Positions 34,768-43,981 of a stretch of 64,000 nt of DNA are shown in pieces. The DNA is from Rhodococcus sp. CH91. GTDB lineage: Bacteria; Actinomycetota; Actinomycetes; Mycobacteriales; Mycobacteriaceae. The translations under genes and the position numbers were made by a program. Positions within the stretch are counted from its first letter, which is position 1. Each line of letters opens with the position of its first letter. The stretch lies in contig NZ_JAKFYR010000001.1 in NCBI RefSeq assembly GCF_022554085.1, forward strand, positions 310,001-374,000, given 5' to 3'. The notes beneath the pieces are model-generated. The model saw only the letters and a program-made list of their open reading frames with translations, was not told the origin of the DNA and did no database searches.

Positions 34768-37701
34768 GTGAGTTCCCCCGACAACGAACCAGAGGACAAC
34801 AAGGCCGTCCCGCCCCACCGCAACGGGCCCGCGGGTCCGCCGCCGGTGCAGCGCCCCGCCCCTCCCGCAGGCCCGGGACAGCAGCGTCCTGCACCGGGAC
34901 CGATGCAGGGTCGTCCGCTGCCACCGCAACCGCGACCGCAGGGTCAGCCGGGGGGCCAGGGACAACCGGGAATGCCGGGTGGGCCGGCCGGCCAGCAGCC
35001 GCGCCCCGGCAACCGGCCGCCGTTTCCGCCTCAGGCTCCCGGTCAGGGGCCGCGTCCGCCGCAGGGCCGTCCGCCGCAACCCTTTCCTCCGCGTGGGCCG
35101 ATGCCCGCTCCGGGCGTGAACCCACCGCCCGCTCCGGGCGTGAACCCACCGCCCGCTCCGGGCGCGAACCCACGGGGTATGAACCCGCCCCGGAATCCGA
35201 ACCAGCCGGTTCCGCCTCAGCGTCCCGGCACGTTGCCCCCCGGTGTGGTTCCCCCGGTCCAGCGCTCTCCGCAGTCGGAGCCGACGGTCGCGATGCGCCC
35301 GGGATCCGACGCCCCGGCCACGAGCCGTGTCGCCGCCGGCCCACCCGCGGGCGGGCCGCCCACCGTCCCGCCCGGAGGCGGTGCCGGCGGTGGCGGAAAG
35401 GGCGGTGGCGCCGGTGGTGGAAGGAACGGCGGCAAGAGCACCCGCTGGCGCGCGATCCGGCGGATCGGTTACGGCGTGGTCGCCGCAGGCATCCTCGTTC
35501 CCGTCCTCGCGTTCATGCTGGCGTACATCGTGCAGGACGTGCCGCGTCCCGGTGAGCTGCAGACGAACCAGGCCGCGACCATCTACAACTCCGACGGTCA
35601 GGGCGTCATCACCAAGGTGATCCCTCCCGAGGGCAATCGCTCCGAGGTCGAACTCGACGCGATCCCCGAGCATGTCCGCAACGCTGTGCTTGCCGCCGAG
35701 GACCGCGACTTCTACAGCAACCCGGGCTTCTCGGTCACCGGCTTCGCGCGTGCTGCCCGCGACAACATCCTCGGCCGCGACAGCGCCGGCGGCGGATCCA
35801 CCATCACCCAGCAGTACGTGAAGGTCGCAGTGGTCGGTTCCGAGCGGACCTTGACCCGAAAGCTCAAGGAACTGGTGCTGTCGACCAAGATGGCGAACCA
35901 GTGGGCCAAGGACGACATCCTCGCGGCCTATCTCAACACCATCTACTTCGGCCGGGGCGCCTACGGCATCGCGGCGGCGTCGAACGCGTACTTCGGCAAG
36001 CCCGTCGGTGAGCTCACCGTAGAGGAAGGTGCCGTGCTCGCGTCGTCGATCCAGCTCCCGTCGCTGCTCGATCCGGAGCAGAATCCCGAGGGTGCGCAGG
36101 CGCGGTGGAACTACGTGCTCGACGGCATGGTCACCGCGGGCACGCTCGACGCCGCCCAGCGGTCGGGGATGCAGTACCCGGCCTACGTGCCGCTCGCGGA
36201 ACTCGACAACGGCGACCAGTCGACCGGTCCGGAAGGACTGATCAAGAACCAGGTGCTCGCCGAGCTGTCGCGCGAGGGCATCGACGAGAACCTCCTCAAT
36301 ACCGCGGGTCTCCAGATCACCACGACGATCGACGCGCAGGCCCAGCAGTCGGCGCTCGAGGCGGTGCGCGACAACCTCGAGGGTGAACCCGAGGAACTGC
36401 GCACCGCGCTGGTCTCCGTCGATCCGCGATCCGGAGCGATCCGCGCCTATTACGGCGGTGAGAGCGGTGTCGGCTACGACTTCGCGCAGTCCGGCCTGCA
36501 GACGGGATCGTCGTTCAAGGTCTTCGGTCTCGCAGCGAACCTCGACCAGGGAGTTCCCCTGTCGAAGACCTACGACAGCGGGCCGCTCACCGTCAACGGC
36601 ATCAAGATCGGCAACGTGGAGGGCGAGTCGTGCGGTCAGTGCACGATCGCCGAGGCTCTCAAGCGGTCGCTGAACACGAGCTTCTACCGGATGATGCTCG
36701 AGATGGACAACGGTCCGCAGGCCATCGCCGACATGGCGCATCGCCTCGGTGTCGCGAAGGAGCTGCCGGGCATCGGGGAGACGCTCACCGAACCGGGTGG
36801 TGCCGGACCGAACTACGGCATCGTCCTCGGCCAGTACCAGTCGCGCGTCCTCGACATGGCGTCGGCGTACGCCACGCTCGCGGCCTCGGGCCGGTACCAC
36901 GAACCCTATTTCGTGCAGAAGGTCGTCACGTCCGACGGCGAGGTGCTGCTCGACCGCGGTACTCCTTCCGGTGAACAGGTGGTCGACGCGGCCGTCGCCG
37001 ACAACACCACCTCCGCGATGACCCCGATCGCCGCGTACTCGAACGGGCACGCGCTCGCCGGCAGCCGCCCGTCGGCAGCGAAGACCGGTACCGCCCAGCT
37101 CGGCGACACCGGTTCGAACAAGGACGCGTGGATGGTCGGCTACACGCCGTCGCTGTCGACCGCGGTGTGGATCGGTACCGAGGAAGGCCTCCCCCTCGAG
37201 AACAGCTGGGGCGGGATGATCTACGGATCGGGGCTTCCCTCGGACATCTGGAAGGACACGATGGACGGCGCTCTCCAGGGCACCGAGGTCGAGTCGTTCC
37301 CGAAGCCGGCGCCGATCGCGGGCGTCTCCGGTGTGCCCGCATGGACCGCGACGACGACGGCCCCGCCCGCCCGGGAGGAGACCACCACCTCGCGGCCCGT
37401 GCCCAGCCTGCCGGAAGTCCCCGAGATCACCACTCAGAACGTGGAGATCTTCCCCGGCGTGACGATTCCTGTTCCGGGAGTCGCGCCTCAGACGACCACC
37501 CAGAGCGTGCCCACCCGGCCCGGAACGGGCGGCGGGCAGAACGAGGAACAGGACGGGACGCTCGACACCGAGACCGGTGGTGACGAATCGGACGAGGGAT
37601 CGTCTCCGCAGAATCGGATCCCCGGTCTCGAGAGCCCGGCAGTGCCCGGAGCGCAGCGCGCCGATCCTCAGGACGCGCTCGAGTACGCCCCCGCGGGGTA
37701 G
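34768..37701 (+). CDS. ponA1: Class A penicillin-binding protein PonA1
   Basis: In this 977-residue protein about 225 residues of Pro/Gly/Gln-rich cytoplasmic tail precede one membrane segment (GYGVVAAGILVPVLAFMLAY). The GT51 domain has catalytic E311 (AAEDRDFYSNPG) and GGSTITQQYVK. The transpeptidase domain has S581-x-x-K584 (GSSFK), SLN and KTG. The last 130 residues are Pro/Thr-rich and extracellular. It builds and cross-links peptidoglycan, mainly for polar growth in this group, with the tail as a likely docking site for divisome or elongasome partners. GTG at 34768 follows GGAG. Location matches Rv0050. Confidence 0.94.
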   Translation: MSSPDNEPEDNKAVPPHRNGPAGPPPVQRPAPPAGPGQQRPAPGPMQGRPLPPQPRPQGQPGGQGQPGMPGGPAGQQPRPGNRPPFPPQAPGQGPRPPQGRPPQPFPPRGPMPAPGVNPPPAPGVNPPPAPGANPRGMNPPRNPNQPVPPQRPGTLPPGVVPPVQRSPQSEPTVAMRPGSDAPATSRVAAGPPAGGPPTVPPGGGAGGGGKGGGAGGGRNGGKSTRWRAIRRIGYGVVAAGILVPVLAFMLAYIVQDVPRPGELQTNQAATIYNSDGQGVITKVIPPEGNRSEVELDAIPEHVRNAVLAAEDRDFYSNPGFSVTGFARAARDNILGRDSAGGGSTITQQYVKVAVVGSERTLTRKLKELVLSTKMANQWAKDDILAAYLNTIYFGRGAYGIAAASNAYFGKPVGELTVEEGAVLASSIQLPSLLDPEQNPEGAQARWNYVLDGMVTAGTLDAAQRSGMQYPAYVPLAELDNGDQSTGPEGLIKNQVLAELSREGIDENLLNTAGLQITTTIDAQAQQSALEAVRDNLEGEPEELRTALVSVDPRSGAIRAYYGGESGVGYDFAQSGLQTGSSFKVFGLAANLDQGVPLSKTYDSGPLTVNGIKIGNVEGESCGQCTIAEALKRSLNTSFYRMMLEMDNGPQAIADMAHRLGVAKELPGIGETLTEPGGAGPNYGIVLGQYQSRVLDMASAYATLAASGRYHEPYFVQKVVTSDGEVLLDRGTPSGEQVVDAAVADNTTSAMTPIAAYSNGHALAGSRPSAAKTGTAQLGDTGSNKDAWMVGYTPSLSTAVWIGTEEGLPLENSWGGMIYGSGLPSDIWKDTMDGALQGTEVESFPKPAPIAGVSGVPAWTATTTAPPAREETTTSRPVPSLPEVPEITTQNVEIFPGVTIPVPGVAPQTTTQSVPTRPGTGGGQNEEQDGTLDTETGGDESDEGSSPQNRIPGLESPAVPGAQRADPQDALEYAPAG
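35104..35175 (+). repeat. Three tandem 24-bp units in ponA1
   Basis: Units at 35104, 35128 and 35152 encode PAPGVNPP, PAPGVNPP and PAPGANPR in the cytoplasmic tail (residues 113-136). The first two are identical, the third has three changes. The repeat can vary in number by slippage. Confidence 0.85.
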
Positions 37702-37710
37702 CCTCGCCGC

Positions 37711-39303
37711 GTGAGCGACGACCGGGAAACCGACGCCCGGCCGGTGGTGTCCGCAGCACCGCCGGCCGAGGATCGTCGTTCCCTGGACTGGCGCGACACC
37801 CCAGGGCGCACCGACCCGATGGTGTCGCGGTTGAGCACGGTGATCGGCGGTCCGGTAGGCCGCCACGCGGTGCTCGGCCGCACCCGTTTCTTCACTCCCC
37901 TGCGAGCGATGCTGCTGCTCGCGGTCGTCTTCCTCGCCTTCGGCTGGTTCACCAAGGCCGCATGCATCCAGCAGGGGCCGGTCGGGCCCGCCGGCGAGCT
38001 CGGCCTGGACTGGAGCGGCAACCGCCAGTACGTGGCGCTGTGTTATTCCGACATCGTTCCGCTCTACGGCGCGGAACGGCTCTCGGAGGGAGCCTTCCCG
38101 TACCGGACGTCCTGGGAGGAACCCGGCCCGGACGGGCAGATGCAGACCCGCTACATGGAATATCCGGTGCTCGCGGGCCTCTATCAGTACGGCTCGATGC
38201 GTATCGCGAAGGCGTGGGATGCCACACCGTGGCTGCCCGGAGGTCTCCAGGTGGCGATCTACTTCTCCGTCGTCGCGGTGGGTCTCGGGTTCGCATGGCT
38301 CGTCACGGTGTGGGCCACCGCGATGTCGGCGGGCCGGAGGATCTGGGACGCCGCTCTCGTCGCGGCGTCACCACTGGTCGTGGTCCACGCCTTCACGAAT
38401 TTCGATGCTCTGGCCACGGCGTTCGCCGCCGGGGGCCTGCTCGCGTGGGCCAGACGGAGACCCGTCCTGGCGGGTGTGCTGTTCGGTCTCGGCGCGGCCA
38501 CGAAGTTGTACCCGCTGTTGTTGCTGGGCCCTCTGCTGGTGTTGTGTCTGCGCACCGGCCGGCTGGGCGCGTTCGGCCGGACCGCCGGTGCCGCGGCGGC
38601 CGCGTGGCTGGTCGTGAATCTGCCGATCATGGTGCTCTATCCCCAGGGGTGGGCGGAGTTCTTCCGGCTCAACTCCGATCGTGGAGCGGATCCGGATTCG
38701 ATCTACAACGTGCTGCGTTCGTTCCTGGGCTGGCCGGATTGGTCGGCCTCCACCTTCAACGTCGTCTCGCTGGTGTTGTTCGCCGTAGCGTGCGTGGCGA
38801 TCGGGTGGATCGGGCTCACCGCCCCCCGGCGTCCGCGCCTGGCGCAGTTGTGTTTCCTCCTGGTCGCGGCATTCCTGCTCACCAACAAGGTGTGGAGTCC
38901 GCAGTACTCGCTGTGGCTGGTGCCGCTCGCCGTGCTGGCCGTGCCTCATCGTCGCGCGCTGCTCGCCTGGATGACGATCGACGCACTGGTGTGGGTTCCG
39001 CGCATGTACTACTACCTCGGCCCCGATCAGAAAGGGCTGCCCGAACAGTGGTTCACCGCCACGGTCTTCCTGCGTGACGTCGCTGTGGTGGCGTTGTGTG
39101 CGGTGGTGCTGTGGCAGATCCGGAATCCGGTCAAGGATCCCGTCCGCTACGGCTTCGTCGACGATCCCGTGGGAGGGGTACTCGACCAGGCGCCCGACCG
39201 TCCGCCGCGGTGGCTCCCCGACAGAGTGCGGCCCGCCCACCAACGGGAGACGAGTGGACAATCATCCGAACGGTGGATTCCGGAGGGGACGCCGTCGCCC
39301 TAG
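37711..39303 (+). CDS. GT87-type polyprenyl-phosphate-sugar glycosyltransferase (Rv0051-like)
   Basis: The 530-residue integral membrane protein has about ten hydrophobic segments. Features of GT-C glycosyltransferases are visible: CYSDIVPLY in the first extracytoplasmic loop with its acidic residue, EYPVLAGLYQYG, and KVWSPQYSLWLVPL near the end. These enzymes use decaprenyl-phosphate sugars outside the membrane to build lipoglycans or wall glycans. It starts 9 bp after ponA1 and matches the gene after ponA1 in mycobacteria. Acceptor unknown. Confidence 0.85.
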   Translation: MSDDRETDARPVVSAAPPAEDRRSLDWRDTPGRTDPMVSRLSTVIGGPVGRHAVLGRTRFFTPLRAMLLLAVVFLAFGWFTKAACIQQGPVGPAGELGLDWSGNRQYVALCYSDIVPLYGAERLSEGAFPYRTSWEEPGPDGQMQTRYMEYPVLAGLYQYGSMRIAKAWDATPWLPGGLQVAIYFSVVAVGLGFAWLVTVWATAMSAGRRIWDAALVAASPLVVVHAFTNFDALATAFAAGGLLAWARRRPVLAGVLFGLGAATKLYPLLLLGPLLVLCLRTGRLGAFGRTAGAAAAAWLVVNLPIMVLYPQGWAEFFRLNSDRGADPDSIYNVLRSFLGWPDWSASTFNVVSLVLFAVACVAIGWIGLTAPRRPRLAQLCFLLVAAFLLTNKVWSPQYSLWLVPLAVLAVPHRRALLAWMTIDALVWVPRMYYYLGPDQKGLPEQWFTATVFLRDVAVVALCAVVLWQIRNPVKDPVRYGFVDDPVGGVLDQAPDRPPRWLPDRVRPAHQRETSGQSSERWIPEGTPSP

Positions 39304-39331
39304 GCTCGCAGGTGAGAACCGAGGGGGGAGT

Positions 39332-39814
39332 ATGGCGAGCGGCGGGTCGGGATTCGGGGCCGGGGCGGACGTCACCACGTCGCACTTCACGACATGCGAA
39401 TCGGCTTGGACGGTGGCTGCCGGCGACGCCACCGCGATCCCCCGATTGCTGCGCGATCTGCACCCCCCGGTCGTCGCCTACTGCCGTGCCCGGGCACGGG
39501 CGGCCGGAGCGACGTTCGCAGACGCCGACCGTCTCGCCCTCGATGCCTGTCGCGCCGTCCTCGCCGAGCTCGCTGCGCCCTCGGGTGCCGACCGGCCGTT
39601 CCTGCGTCTGGCCTACACCGTGGTCGCCGACGCCACGGACACCGAGTTCGTGCTCACCCGGGCGAACCGCCTGACCCGGCTCCAGCAGGAGATTCTCATC
39701 CTCCGCACGATCGTGGGGCTCGATCCGAGGCAGACCGCAGTGGCTCTGGCGGTCGCGCCGGGACGGGTCGCGCTCGAACAACACGCCGCGCTGACGTCCT
39801 TGCGAGCGGCCTGA
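39332..39814 (+). CDS. Degenerate ECF sigma-factor-like protein
   Basis: The 160-residue protein has an N-terminal helical region resembling sigma region 2 (AIPRLLRDLHPPVVAYCRAR) and a C-terminal region-4-like helix-turn-helix (LTRLQQEILILRTIVGLDPR then QTAVALAVAPGRVALEQHAA). The motif of region 2.4 is weak and the linker is short, so promoter recognition is doubtful. ATG at 39332 follows GGGGGGAG. No anti-sigma gene is adjacent. It could be a shortened regulator that still contacts RNA polymerase. Confidence 0.6.
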   Translation: MASGGSGFGAGADVTTSHFTTCESAWTVAAGDATAIPRLLRDLHPPVVAYCRARARAAGATFADADRLALDACRAVLAELAAPSGADRPFLRLAYTVVADATDTEFVLTRANRLTRLQQEILILRTIVGLDPRQTAVALAVAPGRVALEQHAALTSLRAA

Positions 39815-39863
39815 ATCCCGCTGCGGGCATCGCGATCCTGGTCGCCTGGCCGGTCCCGCCCGA

Positions 39864-40274
39864 TCAGATCCGAAGGGCGGTGAACGGCGCGACCGGAATA
39901 TTGCGCACGACGAACCACACCACCGTCAGGGTCAGCACGAGGTGCGGGGTCCACCGGTATCGCGTCCATCGCAGCATCGGGGTGTCCCGCAGCCGGTTCA
40001 CCGTCCACAGCCCGAAGACCAGGGCCAGGACGAGCAGAGCGACGAGTCCCAGGGCGTTGTAGTGCAGCGCCGCCGGCAGGTCCGAGTGGAGAAGCGAATA
40101 CAGCATTCTCGACGAACCGCAACCGGGACAGAGGATTCCGAACATCGAATAGGTCGGACAGGGTGGAATGACCCCGCCCGGCGTGGTCGGGTCCGCCCAC
40201 GCCACCGTCGCGCACACCGCGATCGCGCCCACGGCGACCGCCATGGGAGCTGCGAGGGCACGCCTCGTTCTCAT
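39864..40274 (-). CDS. DUF2752 membrane protein
   Basis: The 136-residue protein has three hydrophobic segments and the DUF2752 signature CPTYSMFGILCPGCGSSRM, with several Cys that could bind metal or form disulfides. Function unknown. ATG at 40274 overlaps the stop of the acetyltransferase gene (ATGA), so it is the last gene of a three-gene minus-strand unit. Confidence 0.8.
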   Translation of the reverse strand: MRTRRALAAPMAVAVGAIAVCATVAWADPTTPGGVIPPCPTYSMFGILCPGCGSSRMLYSLLHSDLPAALHYNALGLVALLVLALVFGLWTVNRLRDTPMLRWTRYRWTPHLVLTLTVVWFVVRNIPVAPFTALRI

Positions 40275-40858
40275 CGTGCGAGGCGCTTTCCGAGCCGATC
40301 GCGTACCTGCGGCCACTCGTCGTCGGTGAGGGAGAACAGAGCCGTGGTCCGCCAGCTGCCGTCCCGGCGCCTGCGGTGCTTACGGAGCAGACCTTCTTCG
40401 GTGGCGCCGAGCCGGCGCAGCGACTCGCGGGAACGGGTGTTGCGCTCGTCGACGTGCCACGTGACGCGTACGACGCCGAGATCGTCGAAGGAGCGTTGCA
40501 GCAGAAGGAGTTTCGATTCGCTGTTCACATGGGTGCGCTGCACTCGTGTCGACAGCCAGGTGTAGCCGAGGACGAGTGTCCGGTGGGTGGGTTCGAGCGA
40601 GTAGTACGACGTCGAACCCACGACCGTGCCGGTGGTCCTGTCGATGATCGCGTAGGCCAGGCGCCCGGGATCGACCGCGGCCGCGCGGACGAATGCGCGT
40701 GCGCCGGCGAGATCGCGGATCTCGGTGGACGCCCACGGGAAGATGGTGTCCGGATCGTCCGCCGCATCGAGCAGCCCGGCCGCGTGCGACTCGTCGAGAG
40801 GTTCGAGTCGGACACGTGCACCGTCGAGGACGGGATGCTCAGCCCATCGCCCGTTCAT
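40271..40858 (-). CDS. GNAT family N-acetyltransferase (RimJ/RimL type)
   Basis: The 195-residue protein has the GNAT fold of the ribosomal-protein-acetyltransferase branch: VRLEPLDESHAAGL at the start, SLEPTHRTLVLGYTWLSTRV with the acetyl-CoA site, and RSRESLRRLGATEEGLLRKH near the end. The substrate is unknown; small amines or protein N termini are typical. It overlaps both neighbours by 4 bp (ATGA), so the three genes are probably translated from one mRNA. Confidence 0.85.
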   Translation of the reverse strand: MNGRWAEHPVLDGARVRLEPLDESHAAGLLDAADDPDTIFPWASTEIRDLAGARAFVRAAAVDPGRLAYAIIDRTTGTVVGSTSYYSLEPTHRTLVLGYTWLSTRVQRTHVNSESKLLLLQRSFDDLGVVRVTWHVDERNTRSRESLRRLGATEEGLLRKHRRRRDGSWRTTALFSLTDDEWPQVRDRLGKRLAR

Positions 40859-42198
40859 CGCACTCCTCCCGTGGCGGTCGGCCGTCGATCGTCGTCCGGT
40901 CGTTTCCGGTGCTGCCGGGGGTCCCGCCGTGGTACGCGCGGGAAGACGAAGAACAGCACGAGCAGCAGGACCGCGCGGCCCCACACACCGAAGTGGACGA
41001 GCACGAGCGGCAGGGTCATGCCGGTCTCGCCGACGGTCGCGGTGAACCATCGGAAGATTCCGATTCCGATGGACAGATCTGCGAGCAGATATGCGGCGAC
41101 GAGGCTCCACGGCACACGGAGGAGGACGAACAGCGGTAGCAGCCACAGGGTGTACTGCGGTGAGTGCACTTTGTGGAAGAGCAGGAATCCGCACAGCATG
41201 GCGGCGCTCGTGCCGAGCCACGGGTAGGTGCCGTCGCGGAGATACAGGCGCCATCCGAGCCACAGGGCGAGGGCGAAGGACACAGCGACGAGCGCCGGTG
41301 ACAGCTGGGAGACCAGGTCGTTGTATTGGGGGGTGTTCTCGTATTCGCTGTAACCGCCGAGCAGCGGTCGCAGACCCCAGTACCAGATCGAGTTGCTTGT
41401 TCCGTCCGACTCGCGGTGCTGCTGGAAAGTGAAGGAGGCACGCCAGCCCTCGTAGCCGAGAACCATGAAGGGCAGATTGATCGCCAGGACCGTCCCGGCC
41501 GCGGTGCCGGCCACGGCGAGGGCCCCGCGGACGTCCCGCTTCCGGTCGGGAGAGGAACCACCGGTGAAGACGTACGCGATCAGCGGCAGGACGAAGATCC
41601 CCGGATAGAGCTTGAGGCAGAAGCCCACACCCAGCAGTGCCGCTGCGAGTACCGCGCGAGTACGCAACGACCAGCGTTCGATCCCCATCACCGCGACGGC
41701 GGCGACGGTGACCGCGACGACCGGAAGTTCCCAGTTGAGGAAGGCGTAGAGGACCAGTGGCGGGGTGGCCGACCACGCCAGTGCCGCCCATCCCGCCAAC
41801 CGGCCGAGCAGCCACGCCGTGATCAGGCCGAAGGGAGCGAGCAGGAGCGCCGACTGCAGGAGGAATTGCGCGTCGGTATGTGCCCCGATCGCGCCGATCC
41901 ACATGAGGACCCCGCTGAGCACCGGATACTCCACCGTGCCCCCGGTCAGCACTCCCGAATCGGTGATTCCGCCGTCGACGAAGGGAAACAGATGGACGTT
42001 GATGCCACGGCCGATCCACAACTGCTGGATGTCGGAATAGCAGACGTTCGCATCCTTGACCGCCTCGAATCGCACCGTGCGGCCCTCGGCGTCGAACGGT
42101 GCTCCGGCACAACGGGCCTTGTTGAGATAGCCGAGCCACATCGTCACCGCGCACGTCAGGACGACGACGAGCGAGACGGTCCTGGAGCTCGTGCGCAT
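40855..42198 (-). CDS. GT87-type membrane glycosyltransferase, second copy
   Basis: The 447-residue protein has about ten membrane segments. It has the same plan as the protein at 37711: an early loop with VCYSDIQQLW, TVEYPVLSGVLMWIG and KVHSPQYTLWLLPLFVLL. It probably transfers mannose or arabinose-like sugars from polyprenyl phosphate outside the membrane. It is divergent from rpsF and heads the unit with the acetyltransferase and the DUF2752 protein. Confidence 0.82.
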   Translation of the reverse strand: MRTSSRTVSLVVVLTCAVTMWLGYLNKARCAGAPFDAEGRTVRFEAVKDANVCYSDIQQLWIGRGINVHLFPFVDGGITDSGVLTGGTVEYPVLSGVLMWIGAIGAHTDAQFLLQSALLLAPFGLITAWLLGRLAGWAALAWSATPPLVLYAFLNWELPVVAVTVAAVAVMGIERWSLRTRAVLAAALLGVGFCLKLYPGIFVLPLIAYVFTGGSSPDRKRDVRGALAVAGTAAGTVLAINLPFMVLGYEGWRASFTFQQHRESDGTSNSIWYWGLRPLLGGYSEYENTPQYNDLVSQLSPALVAVSFALALWLGWRLYLRDGTYPWLGTSAAMLCGFLLFHKVHSPQYTLWLLPLFVLLRVPWSLVAAYLLADLSIGIGIFRWFTATVGETGMTLPLVLVHFGVWGRAVLLLVLFFVFPRVPRRDPRQHRKRPDDDRRPTATGGVR

Positions 42199-42293
42199 GT
42201 CCTCACCCTAGGGCAATGCCCCGTGCGCGAAGGATGCGATTTCGCTGGTCGCACGGCCGTCGTGTACCCTTCATGGGTTGCTGACGCAACGAC

Positions 42294-42342
42294 CCTCCTG
42301 TCACGGACCGTCCGTGACCGTTCACAGTCCATAGGAGGTGAT
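42294..42342 (+). promoter_or_regulatory. rpsF leader with SD-sequestering hairpin, possible S6:S18 autoregulatory site
   Basis: CCTCCT (42294-42299) can pair with AGGAGG (42333-42338), which is part of a perfect 10-base Shine-Dalgarno (42333-42342) for rpsF. Inside, TCACGGA and TCCGTGA (42301-42307, 42311-42317) form a 7-bp stem exposing CCG. S6:S18 leaders in other bacteria use a CCG box in a stem ahead of rpsF, so this may be its counterpart. Confidence 0.5.
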
Positions 42343-42350
42343 GAGGTCTT

Positions 42351-42638
42351 ATGCGTCATTACGAATTGATGATCATCCTGGACCCCAGCCTGGACGAGCG
42401 CACCGTCGCTCCCTCGCTGGAGACGTTCCTCAACGTTATTCGCCAGGAAGGCGGCAAGGTCGACAAGGTCGACGTGTGGGGTAAGCGTCGTCTCGCGTAC
42501 GAGATCGCCAAGAACAGCGAAGGCATCTACGCGGTGATCGACATCAGCGCGACGCCCGCCGCCGTTGCGGAGCTGGATCGCCAGCTCGGTCTGAACGAGT
42601 CGGTGCTCCGCACCAAGGTTCTGCGCCACGGCAAGTGA
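42351..42638 (+). CDS. rpsF: 30S ribosomal protein S6
   Basis: The 95-residue S6 has the usual length and sequence ([38 protein letters not shown]). It binds S18 on the platform of the small subunit. First gene of rpsF-ssb-rpsR-rplI, with an exceptionally strong Shine-Dalgarno. Confidence 0.98.
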   Translation: MRHYELMIILDPSLDERTVAPSLETFLNVIRQEGGKVDKVDVWGKRRLAYEIAKNSEGIYAVIDISATPAAVAELDRQLGLNESVLRTKVLRHGK

Positions 42639-42702
42639 GCCTGTCGGCGCCGGGCCGTAGGCTCTGGCGCATCAGGACTCCACACACTGCAGGAGGAACC
42701 AC

Positions 42703-43215
42703 ATGGCAGGCGACACCGTCATCACCGTGGTCGGCAATCTGACCGCCGACCCCGAGCTGCGTTTCACCCCCGCGGGTGCCGCGGTTGCGAACTTCACCGT
42801 CGCATCCACGCCCCGCGTGTTCGACCGTCAGTCCAACGAATGGAAGGACGGCGAGGCTCTGTTCCTCCGCTGCAACATCTGGCGTGAGGCAGCGGAGAAC
42901 GTGGCCGAGAGCTTGACCCGCGGCTCGCGCGTGATCGTGCAGGGCAGGCTCAAGCAGCGCAGCTACGAAACGCGTGAAGGCGAGAAGCGCACTGTCGTGG
43001 AGCTCGAGGTCGACGAGATCGGCCCCTCGCTCCGCTACGCCACGGCCAAGGTCACCAAGGCCGGCCGCGGTGGTGGCGGAGGCGGCTTCGGTGGTTCCTC
43101 CGGTGGATCGGGCGGTGGCCGTCCCACCGCGAACGTCGGCGGAGACGACCCGTGGGGCGACGCCCCGCAGGCCGGCTCGTTCGGCGGCTCCGGGGACGAC
43201 GAGCCTCCGTTCTGA
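42703..43215 (+). CDS. ssb: Single-stranded DNA-binding protein
   Basis: The 170-residue SSB has the N-terminal OB fold ([38 protein letters not shown]), then a Gly-rich linker and the acidic tip DDEPPF that recruits replication and repair proteins. GGAGG precedes the ATG. It sits between rpsF and rpsR as in most actinobacteria. Confidence 0.98.
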   Translation: MAGDTVITVVGNLTADPELRFTPAGAAVANFTVASTPRVFDRQSNEWKDGEALFLRCNIWREAAENVAESLTRGSRVIVQGRLKQRSYETREGEKRTVVELEVDEIGPSLRYATAKVTKAGRGGGGGGFGGSSGGSGGGRPTANVGGDDPWGDAPQAGSFGGSGDDEPPF

Positions 43216-43256
43216 TCGGACCTCGATCGAACTTCCTCGAATTACGGAGAAAGACC

Positions 43257-43499
43257 ATGCCTAAGTCGCCAGCGCGCGAGAAGGTTTTGAAGAAGAAGGT
43301 CTGCACCTTCTGCAAAGAAAAGAACGTGCAGATCGATTACAAGGACACGACGCTGCTGCGCAAGTACGTCAGCGATCGCGGCAAGATCCGCGCTCGTCGT
43401 GTCACCGGCAACTGCGTGCAGCACCAGCGCGATGTCGCTGTCGCTGTGAAGAACTCTCGTGAGGTGGCTCTGCTCCCTTACGTCTCGACGACTCGCTGA
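43257..43499 (+). CDS. rpsR: 30S ribosomal protein S18, zinc-binding (C+) form
   Basis: The 80-residue S18 has CTFC and a further Cys in [12 protein letters not shown], the zinc-binding pattern; zinc-free paralogues lack these Cys. It pairs with S6. ATG at 43257 follows ACGGAGA. A zinc-free copy would be expected elsewhere under Zur control in this group, not in this window. Confidence 0.97.
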   Translation: MPKSPAREKVLKKKVCTFCKEKNVQIDYKDTTLLRKYVSDRGKIRARRVTGNCVQHQRDVAVAVKNSREVALLPYVSTTR

Positions 43500-43516
43500 G
43501 GAAAGGGAGGGACACG

Positions 43517-43972
43517 ATGAAGCTCATCCTTACTGCTGACGTGGACAACCTCGGTGCGCCTGGCGACACCGTTGAGGTCAAGGACGGCTACGGCCGCAAC
43601 TACCTGCTGCCTCGCGGCCTGGCGATCGTCGCCACCCGCGGTGCCCAGAAGCAGGTCGAGGGCATCCGCCGTGCTCAGGAGGCCCGCGCCGTGCGTGGCC
43701 TCGAGCACGCCCAGGAGCTCAAGGCCGCCATCGAGGGTCTCGAGGACGTCTCGCTGACGGTCAAGACCTCGGGCGACTCGGGCAAGCTGTTCGGCTCGGT
43801 CACCGCTGCCGATGTCGCCGGTGCTCTCAAGGCTGCCGGTGGCCCGGTGGTCGACAAGCGCATCGTCGAGCTGCCCAAGGCTCACATCAAGGCGACCGGT
43901 AAGCACCAGATCGTCGTGAAGCTGCACCCGGATGTCACCGCGAAGTTCACGCTGAACGTCGTGGCTGCCTGA
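43517..43972 (+). CDS. rplI: 50S ribosomal protein L9
   Basis: The 151-residue L9 has the N-terminal rRNA-binding domain ([20 protein letters not shown], then [14 protein letters not shown]), a long connecting helix and a C-terminal domain. AGGGAGGGA precedes the ATG. It ends the ribosomal operon, which closes with a hairpin. Confidence 0.98.
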   Translation: MKLILTADVDNLGAPGDTVEVKDGYGRNYLLPRGLAIVATRGAQKQVEGIRRAQEARAVRGLEHAQELKAAIEGLEDVSLTVKTSGDSGKLFGSVTAADVAGALKAAGGPVVDKRIVELPKAHIKATGKHQIVVKLHPDVTAKFTLNVVAA

Positions 43973-43981
43973 TTCCGGCCC

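Noticed and set aside
34234-37866. A 1210-codon minus-strand open frame across ponA1
   Set aside because: Arg-rich shadow frame of ponA1; no domain, no ribosome site.
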